A DNA stretch of 64,000 nt from Pedobacter segetis (GTDB lineage Bacteria; Bacteroidota; Bacteroidia; Sphingobacteriales; Sphingobacteriaceae). Location: positions 1 through 64,000 of the forward strand of contig NZ_JAEHFY010000008.1 of the NCBI RefSeq assembly GCF_016623585.1, given 5' to 3'. The notes beneath the pieces were generated by a model that was given only the letters and a program-made list of their open reading frames with translations, was not told where the DNA came from and searched no databases. Both the position numbers and the translations under genes were made by a program. Below, one piece after another: positions 1 through 8,134 of this stretch. Within the stretch, counting starts at the first letter, position 1; each line of letters opens with the position of its first letter.

Positions 1-300
1 TTTCTAATAAAATTAACCCTGTTTGTTTTTGGTTTGCAATTAAGCAAAGCAATTAACTAGCAACTTGAATTAATTATCAAAAAATACCCAAAAAATAATG
101 GGTAAAGCTTCTTTTTAAAATTTATAGCGTATTTTTTGTTTTAGATCTCTGCGCAAATTATTTGATAAACTTTAATCAGGCTCTTTTTTTTGTTTCAAAA
201 AACAAGTCTCTAATGTTCTCTAATGTTAGAACAATTTTTGTTCTATACCAATTAACTTATAAAGAACAACAAAAAGCCTGCAATTGCGTAACTTTACAAT
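1..300. other. Intergenic region upstream of the CBS-type gene
   Basis: No coding sequence is visible in these 300 AT-rich bases on either strand. They hold a 10-base unit repeated twice in tandem (TCTCTAATGT, near 207-226) followed directly by a perfect 8-bp inverted repeat with a 3-base loop (TAGAACAA / TTGTTCTA, 227-245). A weak -7-like box (TAACTTTA, 289-296) lies four bases before the ATG at 301. The upstream neighbour is outside the window. Confidence 0.6.
227..245. promoter_or_regulatory. Small perfect inverted repeat, possible operator
   Basis: The sequence shows 8 bp (TAGAACAA) paired with TTGTTCTA across a 3-base loop, about 56 bases before the start of the cystathionine beta-synthase-like gene. 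It has no T-tract, so it is not a good terminator. A binding site for a dimeric regulator is one possibility, which is inference; no known consensus is recognised. Confidence 0.3.
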
Positions 301-1662
301 ATGTGGTACAATAATATTCTAGAAACGATCGGGAACACTCCTTTGGTAAAGCTCAATAAATTAACCAAAGATATAGAGGCAACTGTTCTCGCTAAAATAG
401 AAACTACCAATCCTGGGAATTCTATAAAAGACAGAATGGCCATTAAAATGATAGAGGATGCTGAAAGAAATGGCAAATTAAAACCCGGCGGAACCATTAT
501 TGAAGGTACCTCTGGAAATACCGGAATGGGCTTGGCCATCTCAGCCGTAATAAAAGGGTATAAATGTATTTTTACAACCACAGATAAGCAATCTAAAGAA
601 AAAGTAGATGCTTTAAAAGCATTTGGTGCCGAGGTAATTGTTTGCCCAACAGATGTGGAACCAGAAGATCCCCGTTCTTATTATTCGGTTTCCACACGTT
701 TAGAACGAGAAACACCAAATTCTTGGAAACCAAACCAATACGATAACCTTTCAAATTCTGCGGCACATTATGAACAAACAGGGCCAGAGATTTGGGAGCA
801 AACCGAAGGGAAAATTACACATTTAGTAGTTGGGGTGGGTACCGGGGGTACAATTTCTGGAACCGGAAAATATTTGAAAGAGAAAAACCCCAATATCAAA
901 CTTTGGGGGATTGATACCTACGGATCGGTATTTAAGAAATATAAAGAAACAGGTATTTTTGATGAGAAAGAGGTTTATCCTTATATTACCGAGGGGATAG
1001 GAGAAGATTTTTTGCCCAAAAACGTGAATTTTGATTTGATCGATAGGTTTGAAAAAGTAACTGATAAGGATGCTGCCTTAATGACAAGGGAAATTGCCCG
1101 TAAAGAAGGAATATTTGCCGGTAACTCTGCCGGTGCCGCAATTGCCGGTTTGTTGCAGTTAAAAGAGCATTTAAAGCCCCAAGACTTGGTAGTGGTAATT
1201 TTTCATGATCACGGCTCGCGGTATATGGGAAAAATGTTTAATGACGATTGGTTAAGAGAACGCGGTTTTTTAGAAGATGAAAAGCTTACCGCAAAATCTA
1301 TTTTAGCCAAAAGAGAGCCTCAAGAAATGGTTACCATTGATAGTGAGAAAACCGTTTTAGAAGCAATTAATACCATGAAAGCGTTGTATATCTCTCAAAT
1401 ACCCGTTACACAAAAAGGGATGGTTATTGGGCGAGTTACAGAAAGCGATATTTTAAATGCCTTGTTAGAAAATCCTGCTATAAAATCATCTAAGGTATCT
1501 AGCATCCAAACGGCGTCTTTTCCTTTTGTAGATCTAAATACGTCTATCGATAAAATATCTGGACTGATAAATAAGGAGAATTCTGCAGTTTTGGTAGAAG
1601 ATATTGACGGGAAAATAGAAATTATTACCCAATATGATATTATTGGGGCTATATCTGGCTAA
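301..1662 (+). CDS. Cystathionine beta-synthase-type PLP enzyme
   Basis: This 453-residue protein belongs to the fold-type II PLP enzymes of the cysteine synthase/cystathionine beta-synthase family. The N-terminal catalytic part (about 1-325) has the PLP-lysine motif SIKDR (Lys43), the substrate/cofactor loop GTSGNTG (69-75) and the glycine-rich phosphate loop GTGGT (about 180). The last ~120 residues look like a pair of CBS domains (VLEAINTMKALYISQIPV, then a second half), which favours cystathionine beta-synthase over plain O-acetylserine lyase. It would condense serine or O-acetylserine with homocysteine or sulfide; the substrate cannot be decided from sequence. It stands alone, with no cystathionine lyase next to it. 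The start is the first ATG, four bases after a weak -7 box, so the mRNA may be leaderless. Confidence 0.88.
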   Translation: MWYNNILETIGNTPLVKLNKLTKDIEATVLAKIETTNPGNSIKDRMAIKMIEDAERNGKLKPGGTIIEGTSGNTGMGLAISAVIKGYKCIFTTTDKQSKEKVDALKAFGAEVIVCPTDVEPEDPRSYYSVSTRLERETPNSWKPNQYDNLSNSAAHYEQTGPEIWEQTEGKITHLVVGVGTGGTISGTGKYLKEKNPNIKLWGIDTYGSVFKKYKETGIFDEKEVYPYITEGIGEDFLPKNVNFDLIDRFEKVTDKDAALMTREIARKEGIFAGNSAGAAIAGLLQLKEHLKPQDLVVVIFHDHGSRYMGKMFNDDWLRERGFLEDEKLTAKSILAKREPQEMVTIDSEKTVLEAINTMKALYISQIPVTQKGMVIGRVTESDILNALLENPAIKSSKVSSIQTASFPFVDLNTSIDKISGLINKENSAVLVEDIDGKIEIITQYDIIGAISG

Positions 1663-1687
1663 AAGCAAGTCAATTTTTTCGAAAGAT

Positions 1688-1723
1688 TTAGCAGGCACCT
1701 AATTTTTGGTGTTTGCATTTTGT
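1688..1723 (+). terminator. Weak terminator after the CBS-type gene
   Basis: An imperfect hairpin (GGCACC with GGTG.. and outer GCA/TGC) is followed by a T-rich run about 30 bases after the stop codon. The stem is short and interrupted, so this is tentative. Confidence 0.35.
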
Positions 1724-1764
1724 TTTTTAATTGATACCTTGTGGCTAGCAATACAGAGTAGAAA

Positions 1765-2001
1765 ATGAAAACACTTAAATCATATTATTTATTTGGAATG
1801 TTTATCATTTTGGCTGCCCATACAGTAATTCTTGGTACGATGTTGGCTAATGAAAAAAAAGTTAAAGCAAGCGAGGATAATAAAAACAACAATGTTTTTT
1901 ACCCTAAAAACAGTATAAAATTATATCCCAGCAATGATAGATATACCGATTCCCTTTTAAAAAGGCATCAGGTATTTGTAAAAGAATTTGTACTAAAGTA
2001 G
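1765..2001 (+). CDS. Small single-pass membrane protein, unknown function
   Basis: A 78-residue protein I do not recognise. Residues about 8-28 form one hydrophobic segment (LFGMFIILAAHTVILGTML), followed by a Lys/Asn-rich hydrophilic tail of about 50 residues ending in VFVKEFVLK. A signal anchor or uncleaved signal is likely. It starts with ATG and is followed ten bases later by a strong 12-bp inverted repeat, so it looks like its own transcription unit. Real coding is supported by its sensible composition and its terminator, but I cannot assign a role. Its neighbour downstream is a decayed response regulator on the other strand. Confidence 0.55.
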   Translation: MKTLKSYYLFGMFIILAAHTVILGTMLANEKKVKASEDNKNNNVFYPKNSIKLYPSNDRYTDSLLKRHQVFVKEFVLK

Positions 2002-2010
2002 TAAAATACT

Positions 2011-2063
2011 GGCTCACATCAAGATCTTGAATTCTTTTTATTTAAAGATGATTGATGTGAGCC
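2011..2063. terminator. Long inverted repeat, terminator
   Basis: A perfect 12-bp stem (GGCTCACATCAA / TTGATGTGAGCC) encloses a 29-base AT-rich loop, ten bases after the stop of the 78-residue ORF and just before the 3' end of the opposing pseudogene. It is placed to terminate both. Confidence 0.6.
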
Positions 2064-2069
2064 TTTCCA

Positions 2070-2492
2070 TCAGTCTAAGTTTTGCTCAATCGCAAATTTT
2101 ACCAATTCCGCAGTATTCTTAACCTCAATTTTTTTGATAATATTATTTCTGTGCGTATCTATCGTGAAAGTAGAAAGAAATAGCTTTTCAGCGATTTTTT
2201 GATATTACATAAAGTAGATTTTTTCTGCATAAATAGAAAACACCCATTTTTTACTTGAATTCAAGCTTCGATTTTACTCCCTTGAAGTTTTATTAGAATG
2301 CTCTTACCATCAAATTGTGGCATATCCAACTCTATGACAGCAATATCTGCGGTTAAGTTGCAGATATAATCTATTAAAGATTAACATCATTAAAAATAGC
2401 TTTAACGTTTAAATCCCCATCATCATTAAGGAGATGTTTGCTAAACCTTAAGCAAATAGCTTATGGTCATCCATAATAACAATATTAATCAC
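2070..2492 (-). pseudogene. Decayed LuxR/NarL-family response regulator
   Basis: Read on the minus strand, this stretch begins with a receiver-domain start (GTG, then INIVIMDDHKLFA) and meets an in-frame stop at 2448-2450. It continues in shifted frames with HLLNDDGDLNVKAIFNDVN and ADIAVIELDMPQFDGKS (the phosphoacceptor-strand region, with Glu where Asp is expected), then SIYAEKIYF. It resumes with a LuxR-type helix-turn-helix (IAEKLFLSTFTIDTHRNNII) and ends EQNLD with a stop at 2070-2072. The family is about 210 residues (~630 bp) but only ~420 bp remain, so the segment joining receiver and DNA-binding domain has been deleted. There are several stops and frameshifts. No sensor kinase is adjacent. 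Family assignment is firm; the exact lesions need an alignment. Confidence 0.85.
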
Positions 2493-2542
2493 GAGGCTGC
2501 TTTAAGGTTTAAAAATATAAGCCTAACCCGATCAGCAGGTAA

Positions 2543-3334
2543 TTACAAATTATTTTCTTTAGCGGTAATTTCTGCAATATCTAACACTTCTATTTCTTGT
2601 TCTTTGTTAAAATGCTTTACGCCATCGTTCATCATGGTCATACAGAACGGACAACTAACTGCCAAAACGTTTGCTTTAGATTCAAGAACATCTTCCATCC
2701 GTTCAATATTTACATCTTTTTTACCATTTTCTGGTTCTTTAAACATTTGTGCGCCACCCGCACCGCAGCACAAACCGTTAGATTTACATCTTTTAAGTTC
2801 TACCAAATCGGCATCTAAAATCTCTAATGCTTTTCGGGGTGCTTCATAAACACCGTTTCCTCTCCCTAAGTAACATGGGTCGTGAAAAGTTATTTTTTTC
2901 CCTTTAAAATTCCCACCTTCTGCTTTCAGTTTTCCATCATTAATCAGTTCTTGGATCAATTGCGTGTGATGGATAACTTCATAATTACCGCCTAAGCCCG
3001 GATATTCATTTTTAATGGTGTTAAAACAATGCGGGCAAGCGGTTACTATTTTTTTAACATCGTAACCATCCAAAACTTGGATATTAACCATTGCCTGCAT
3101 CTGGAAAAGGAATTCGTTTCCTGCTCTTTTTGCTGGATCGCCAGTGCAACTTTCTTCGGTACCTAAAACGGCAAATTTAATACCTACATGGGTTAATATC
3201 TTAGCGAAAGCCTTGGTAATGCGTTGCGCCCTTTCATCATAACTACCAGCACAACCAACCCAAAAAAGTATTTCTGGTTTTTCTCCGGCGGCCATCATTT
3301 CTGCCATTGTTGGTATTTTTATAGTTGAGTTCAT
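2543..3334 (-). CDS. CCG-domain Fe-S oxidoreductase subunit (HdrB-like)
   Basis: A 263-residue soluble protein with two cysteine-rich CCG domains of the kind found in heterodisulfide reductase HdrB, glycolate oxidase GlcF and lactate oxidase LutA. Visible motifs are WVGCAGSYDERAQR near the N-terminus, a TACPHCFNTI motif near 100, and the CCGAGG signature near residue 200 with an ASCPFCMTMM-like motif after it. Such subunits bind an unusual Fe-S centre and pass electrons to or from thiols or quinones. It is encoded downstream of the membrane Fe-S subunit at 3539-4837 on the same strand and probably works with it. The real substrate is unknown. The gap to its partner, unusually long for an operon (204 bp), is occupied by an interspersed repeat. 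Confidence 0.8.
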   Translation of the reverse strand: MNSTIKIPTMAEMMAAGEKPEILFWVGCAGSYDERAQRITKAFAKILTHVGIKFAVLGTEESCTGDPAKRAGNEFLFQMQAMVNIQVLDGYDVKKIVTACPHCFNTIKNEYPGLGGNYEVIHHTQLIQELINDGKLKAEGGNFKGKKITFHDPCYLGRGNGVYEAPRKALEILDADLVELKRCKSNGLCCGAGGAQMFKEPENGKKDVNIERMEDVLESKANVLAVSCPFCMTMMNDGVKHFNKEQEIEVLDIAEITAKENNL

Positions 3335-3414
3335 TGGTTCACTATTATTTAAGTTAATCAGTAAAAAAGTTCGTTTATCACTATTGAGATGAGTTTATTT
3401 GTTTTTAGTTATTT

Positions 3415-3532
3415 GCTTTAACGATTGGAACGGCATCCTTGCCTGTTTTTCGGGCAGGCTTTTTTGCCTTTTATCATTTATCAAATGGCAATAGAGATAT
3501 AGTGTAATCCGCCAGCTGGTGGATAAAACGCC
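3415..3532. repeat. Dispersed foldable intergenic repeat, copy 1
   Basis: The left flank reads TTTAACGATTGGAACGGCAT, followed by CCTT, and the right flank reads GAGATATAGTG followed by a terminal ATAAAACGCC. Between them sits a hairpin GCCTG..CAGGC and a second pairing TTTTTGCC/GGCAA. A small palindrome CCGCCAGCTGGTGG interrupts the right arm. It shares the core GGAACGGCATCC ... GATATAGTG with the copy near 49431 and the hairpin GCCTGTTTTT.GGGCAGGCTT with the inverted copy near 14560. It lies between the two Fe-S subunit genes. Confidence 0.75.
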
Positions 3533-3538
3533 CAAATT

Positions 3539-4837
3539 CTATTCCTTTTCTGCCCAGTTTAATCTATCTGCTGGAGAGTATTTCCATGGAGCCCCATTAT
3601 TTTCTACATTAGAGAACATGGCGTTCAAACTGCCGGTTACCTTAGATTCTTCCATTACCGCATACCTTCTCAAATCTATGATGATAGAAAGCGGATCAAT
3701 ATTTACAGGGCAAGCTTCTACGCAAGCGTTGCAGGTAGTACAAGCCCAAATTTCTTCCCTAGAAATAAAATCATCTAACAATGTTTTGCCATCATCATAA
3801 CCTTTGCCATGCTTTTCTGTGTTTTTGCCCACTTCATCTAATCTGTCTCTGGTATCCATCATAATCTTACGAGGTGAGAGCAATTTGCCGGTTTGGTTTG
3901 CAGGGCAAACGGAAGTACACCTGCCGCACTCTGTGCAGGTATAAGCATTCATTAGTTGCACCCAATTCAAATCTTGCACATCCTTTGCCCCGAAACGTCC
4001 GATAGCATCTGCTGGAGGAGGCGCAAAAGAAGGGTCTAGCATGGCTTTGACCTCATTGGTTACGGCATCCATATTATTGAATTTGCCTTTATTATTAAGG
4101 TTGCTGTACCAAGTATTGGGAAATGCCAAAATGATATGGAAGTGCTTTGAGAAAGGTAGGTAGTTTAAAAAAGCCAATATGCCTAGGATATGGAACCACC
4201 AGCAGCTTCTTTCTATTATTTCTAAAGACGATGCCGAATTGGGCAACAAACCAACTAAAAAACCAGAAATAGGAAAGCTGCCCGCTTTAATATAATGAGA
4301 GTAACCCAATATTTGTAATTTATGATCGGCGGCATTCATGGTTAAGAAAGCTAACATTAACAATACTTCTATCAATAAAATATAGAGGGCATCTGATTTT
4401 GGCCAAGCTGTCATTTCTACCCCAGAGAATCTTTTTAAGCCAATTATTAGCCTTCTGGCTAAAAACACCAGTACCCCAATTAAAACTAGCAAGGCTAAAA
4501 TCTCGAAAGAACCGATCAGGAAATTATAAAAACCGCCCAAAAATGAGAATATGCGATGTGTGCCAAATATCCCATCGATGATGATTTCTAATACTTCTAA
4601 ATTGATGATGACAAAACCAACATATACAAATATGTGCATGATCCCTGCCACAGGCCGAACCACCATTTTACTTTGGCCCAAGGCTATTTTAGCCATTATA
4701 CGCCATCTTTCTTTAGGGTTATCTGATCTATTGATGCTTTTCCCTAAGTTGATGTTGCGTATGATTTTTCTGACTTGCAGCGTAAAGCATACAACGGCAG
4801 CAATAAATATTAAAGAAAAAATAATTTGGCTTATCAT
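3539..4837 (-). CDS. Membrane-bound Fe-S oxidoreductase (HdrC/NarI-like)
   Basis: A 432-residue protein with an N-terminal membrane part (about 1-260; several hydrophobic helices starting MISQIIFSLIFIAAVVCF) and a C-terminal ferredoxin-like part. The latter has two classical 4Fe-4S cysteine sets, Cys301/304/307/311 (CTECGRCTSVCP) and Cys366/369/372/376 (CTTCNACVEACP). The arrangement matches the fused nitrate-reductase-gamma/HdrC type proteins that move electrons between the membrane quinone pool and a CCG-domain partner. That partner is the gene at 2543-3334 on the same strand. The electron donor or acceptor is not determined. The start ATG at 4837 gives a clean membrane helix. Confidence 0.82.
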   Translation of the reverse strand: MISQIIFSLIFIAAVVCFTLQVRKIIRNINLGKSINRSDNPKERWRIMAKIALGQSKMVVRPVAGIMHIFVYVGFVIINLEVLEIIIDGIFGTHRIFSFLGGFYNFLIGSFEILALLVLIGVLVFLARRLIIGLKRFSGVEMTAWPKSDALYILLIEVLLMLAFLTMNAADHKLQILGYSHYIKAGSFPISGFLVGLLPNSASSLEIIERSCWWFHILGILAFLNYLPFSKHFHIILAFPNTWYSNLNNKGKFNNMDAVTNEVKAMLDPSFAPPPADAIGRFGAKDVQDLNWVQLMNAYTCTECGRCTSVCPANQTGKLLSPRKIMMDTRDRLDEVGKNTEKHGKGYDDGKTLLDDFISREEIWACTTCNACVEACPVNIDPLSIIIDLRRYAVMEESKVTGSLNAMFSNVENNGAPWKYSPADRLNWAEKE

Positions 4838-5007
4838 ATATTGGCTTTATGGGTAGCTAAGATAAAGAAACAAGATTAGAAAATTTACTATGCAAGCATA
4901 ATATTTTTTATTTAATTCAAAATTAGCATTAGTATAGAATTTAATTGGTTGATTTTTAATTAATTGAGTTTTTGCTTGTTTTGAAGCCGTGATTTTTGAT
5001 AAAAGAA

Positions 5008-5038
5008 TTTGCTTTTTAACAAAAAGAGCCTACATTTG
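5008..5038 (+). promoter_or_regulatory. Promoter of tRNA-Phe (perfect Bacteroidota consensus)
   Basis: TTTG (5008-5011), exactly 19 bases, then TACATTTG (5031-5038) matches the Bacteroidota primary-sigma consensus TTTG-N19-TAnnTTTG. Transcription would begin near 5044, about 28 bases before the mature tRNA. Confidence 0.8.
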
Positions 5039-5071
5039 CAATCCCTAACAATTACCATTAGGGAATGGTAG

Positions 5072-5144
5072 GGTGCCTTAGCTCAGTCGGTAGAGCAAAG
5101 GACTGAAAATCCTTGTGTCGCTGGTTCGATCCCAGCAGGCACCA
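5072..5144 (+). tRNA. tRNA-Phe (GAA)
   Basis: All four arms fold: a 7-bp acceptor stem (GGTGCCT / AGGCACC), D arm GCTC/GAGC, anticodon stem AAGGA/TCCTT with loop CTGAAAA giving anticodon GAA, and T arm GCTGG-TTCGATC-CCAGC. The discriminator base is A5144. The 3' CCA is not encoded (the next bases are CAA). It stands alone with its own promoter and terminator. Confidence 0.97.
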
Positions 5145-5145
5145 C

Positions 5146-5181
5146 AAAAAAAGCCTCAATCGTTAGATCTGGGGCTTTTTT
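5146..5181 (+). terminator. Terminator of tRNA-Phe
   Basis: The stem AAAAAGCCTC / GGGGCTTTTT (one G-T pair) encloses a 15-base loop and ends in a T-tract. It begins two bases after the tRNA. Confidence 0.85.
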
Positions 5182-5247
5182 GTTGGCCTCTGTTATTCCC
5201 ATAAATTCCATTTTACCGTGTTTTCAATTTTAAGCTTTAGCAAAACT

Positions 5248-7011
5248 TTATCCTTTAAAGGGGAAAAAGAAAGGTATAATAACCACTAAAATTGCCATTA
5301 ATATAAAGGTTAAAATACCCCCAACCTTAACAAAATCAAAAAATTTGTATTTGCCTGGGCCATATACCAAAATACAGGAAGGTTCAAAAGGGGTAAGCAT
5401 AGATACCGATGCGGAAAGCATAATGGCAATGGCAAAAGTGAGTGGGCTTACACCCAATTGGTGTGCAGTTTGTAAACCGATGGGCAACACTACTAAAGCC
5501 GCGGCAGCATTACTTAAGGGTTGGGTAAGTAACACGGTAAGGATTATAAAGCCACTTAAAATACCATAAGTGCCCATAGGTTGGAAAATAGCGATGATAT
5601 AGTCTGCAACAAATTTATCTGCTCCGGTTTTTGTCATGGCAATTCCAAAGGCACTCATCCCACCAATTAAAACCAGCAAACGCCAATCTATATCATCGTA
5701 AATTTCTTCTGGGTTTATGCACCTAAAGGCCACGGTTAACAATGCGCCTATCAAAAATGATATAGATAAAGGAAGCATGCCGGTTGTACCTAAAATTATG
5801 GATAAGGCGAAGAACAGAAGTGTAAAGATCCCTTTTCTTTTTAAGTGAAGGTTTGGTTTATAATCTTCTAAAATAATAAAATCGTCTTCGTTGGTCCTTA
5901 TTAGATCTATGCTTTCTTTTTGGCCTTGTACCAAAATTAGGTCTCCAACCTTTAGCTTTAGTTTACCAATTTTTTCACGCATGGTTTTCCCTTTTCTGTA
6001 AATGGCCAAGATCCCCAGGCCGTAGCGTTGCCTAAAATTGATGCGCTCTATAGTGTTTCTTAAAGTTTCGGATCCCCCAACTACCATTAATTCGGCTAGA
6101 TGCAATTCGTTTTCTTCACTATCTAGGCCTAATAGATCTGCTTTAATTTCTACACCTTCTAGATCTTTTATCTTTAGAAGATCATCAACATTTCCTTTGA
6201 TTAAAACTACGTCGTTTACATTTATCTTGGTAAACATATTGGGGACAAAATTCTGTTTATCACGGATGATAGAAACAATCGTAAAACCTTGTTTCGAGAT
6301 ATCAGAATCTGCTATCTTTTGCCCTATCATTGGCGATTTTTCTAAAACTACGGCCTCGCTCAAATATTTTCTTACGCTATAATCATCCTCTAGATCTTCT
6401 TTAGAATTAACTGGCAACAAACTTTGGCCAATTGTCATCATATATAAAATGCCAACGCCTAAAAGTACGAGGCCGATGGGTAAAAAATCGAACATTCCAA
6501 TTCTTGGTAAACCTTGCTCGGCGATATAGCCGCTTACGGCAACATTGGTAGAAGTGCCAATTAAAGTACAAGTGCCACCCAAAATAGAGGCAAATGATAA
6601 AGGCATCAGCATCTTAGAAGGGGCAATGCCAGACATTTTAGACATCCCAATGGTGGGATTTAACATTAAGGCGGTTATTGTGGTGTTGTTCATAAACCCC
6701 GAAGTGAGGGCAGAAACAATCATCACAAAGAATAAGATAAGCTTTGGCGAATGTTTCTTGAAATTTACCAATCGGGCTATAAAAGTATCAATAACCCCGG
6801 TTTTCTTTAGCGCACCAACCATAATGAATATGGCGGCAAGGATGATGATGAAATCGCTAGAAAAACCATCAAAAGCTTCTTGTGGCGTGATGATTTTGAA
6901 GAGGCATAGCGCAATTAGGATAAAAACGGTAACCACATCAACGGTTACTATTTCTGTGGCAAAAAGGATTATTGCTAAAACTAATAATCCTAAGACTATG
7001 GCTATGCTCAT
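5248..7011 (-). CDS. SLC13/DASS-type anion transporter with two RCK_C domains
   Basis: A 587-residue polytopic membrane protein. Hydrophobic helices occupy about 1-190 and 395-587. The central loop (about 200-380) holds two TrkA-C/RCK_C-like domains, seen as VLEKSPMIGQKIADSDISKQ...VVLIKGN and the parallel LMVVGGSETLRNT...LILVQGQ. This layout is typical of the bacterial SLC13-family permeases for sulfate, dicarboxylates or similar anions. The FMNNTTITAL and GTSTNVAVSG segments correspond to the SNT-type substrate and sodium motifs of the family. The substrate cannot be read from the sequence. It is transcribed alone, convergent with the tRNA-Phe gene. Confidence 0.85.
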   Translation of the reverse strand: MSIAIVLGLLVLAIILFATEIVTVDVVTVFILIALCLFKIITPQEAFDGFSSDFIIILAAIFIMVGALKKTGVIDTFIARLVNFKKHSPKLILFFVMIVSALTSGFMNNTTITALMLNPTIGMSKMSGIAPSKMLMPLSFASILGGTCTLIGTSTNVAVSGYIAEQGLPRIGMFDFLPIGLVLLGVGILYMMTIGQSLLPVNSKEDLEDDYSVRKYLSEAVVLEKSPMIGQKIADSDISKQGFTIVSIIRDKQNFVPNMFTKINVNDVVLIKGNVDDLLKIKDLEGVEIKADLLGLDSEENELHLAELMVVGGSETLRNTIERINFRQRYGLGILAIYRKGKTMREKIGKLKLKVGDLILVQGQKESIDLIRTNEDDFIILEDYKPNLHLKRKGIFTLLFFALSIILGTTGMLPLSISFLIGALLTVAFRCINPEEIYDDIDWRLLVLIGGMSAFGIAMTKTGADKFVADYIIAIFQPMGTYGILSGFIILTVLLTQPLSNAAAALVVLPIGLQTAHQLGVSPLTFAIAIMLSASVSMLTPFEPSCILVYGPGKYKFFDFVKVGGILTFILMAILVVIIPFFFPFKG

Positions 7012-7063
7012 GTAATTCTAAAGATTTGAATTTTGATTTAACAATTAATAAACCATAAATCAA

Positions 7064-7108
7064 AAAAAAACCCAAAACCGATTTAAAATATTGATTTTGA
7101 GTTTTTTA
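7064..7108 (-). terminator. Probable terminator after the BadF-type kinase
   Basis: On the minus strand an imperfect stem (AAACTCAAAATC / GGTTTTGGGTTT) is followed by a run of T. It lies about 35 bases after the stop of the kinase gene. Confidence 0.5.
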
Positions 7109-7143
7109 TATTTTATCCAAAACGGATAAATTTCAATCTTAAG

Positions 7144-7995
7144 TTATACTTTATGTTCTTGGTGATAAATCACTAGATCATCAATAGGGGTGCGTAAAAT
7201 CTTACCCATTTTCATTCCGTACTCTAGGGCGGTTTCTTCTAAAACGTTTCTAAAGTTATAAGCAACAGAACCTATGCAATTAAATTCGTAATCTTGGTAG
7301 TTGGGGTAATGGCTCACTAAATTCTCGAAAAAATCTTTAAATGATGTTTTTACTATGTTTCTAGAGTACTCTATATTTACCGTAATATCATAAACAAATT
7401 TGCTGAAACTTGCGCAAAATCTATTGGGCAATGGTTTTTTATAGATAGCTTCTAAAATATCATCCGGGGTAAGCTTAAAGGTTTCCCAAAAAGAATCCCT
7501 AACGTTTTTGGGCATATAACCCCTTAAATAATCGCTCAATAATTTTTTGCCGATGTAACAACCGCTTCCCTCATCTCCTAAGATATAGGCTAAAGAATCT
7601 ATGTTCATCTCTAATCCTTCCCCATCATAGATACAAGTATTTGTGCCGGTGCCTAAAATTGCAGCAAAACCCCTTTTGTTCCCTAGTAATGCTCTTGCTG
7701 CGGCCATTAGATCGTGGTCTATATGTACTTTTGCTTTTTTAAATATAACTTCCATCGCTTTGGCAACAACTTCTGCTTTTTCTTCATTATGTACACCTGC
7801 GCCATAATAATGCACCTCTGTGATTTTATCTATGGGTAAATCTGAAGGCATATTTTTATTCATAGAATCTATAATATATTCTGTATCAGAAAAATAGGGG
7901 TTATAACCTTCGGTATGAAACATTATTTTTTTACCGCTTTCATCAATTAAGCACCAACTTGTTTTAGTGGAGCCGCCGTCTGCTATTAAAATCAT
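7144..7995 (-). CDS. BadF/BadG/BcrA/BcrD-family ATPase, likely N-acetylglucosamine kinase
   Basis: A 283-residue ASKHA-fold protein. The phosphate-1 motif ADGGSTKTSW is at residues 4-13, the second phosphate loop GTGTNTCIYDG near 115-125, and the adenosine-side motif GDEGSGCYIGK near 140-150. The length and these motifs match the bacterial BadF-type N-acetylglucosamine/N-acetylmuramic sugar kinases rather than the Fe-S 2-hydroxyacyl-CoA dehydratase activators, because no CxxC pair links the halves. It probably phosphorylates recycled amino sugars in the cytoplasm, which is an inference from the family. It is a single gene with its own terminator. Confidence 0.75.
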   Translation of the reverse strand: MILIADGGSTKTSWCLIDESGKKIMFHTEGYNPYFSDTEYIIDSMNKNMPSDLPIDKITEVHYYGAGVHNEEKAEVVAKAMEVIFKKAKVHIDHDLMAAARALLGNKRGFAAILGTGTNTCIYDGEGLEMNIDSLAYILGDEGSGCYIGKKLLSDYLRGYMPKNVRDSFWETFKLTPDDILEAIYKKPLPNRFCASFSKFVYDITVNIEYSRNIVKTSFKDFFENLVSHYPNYQDYEFNCIGSVAYNFRNVLEETALEYGMKMGKILRTPIDDLVIYHQEHKV

Positions 7996-8134
7996 TTTAA
8001 ATTTATTAGGTGGTCTAAATTAACAAAATCTTCTTATTGTACAAATTACACTAAGTAGGTTTTTTTGTTTTATCAAGATATAAAAAAAATCTCTTTTTAG
8101 ATAAAAAAACTTGATTGGGCATTTGTTGCGATCT

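Noticed and set aside
6545-7015. Plus-strand ORF of 156 codons opposite the SLC13 gene
   Set aside because: It is antisense to a well-supported transporter gene, with no own start signals and low-complexity Ile/Thr/Lys composition.
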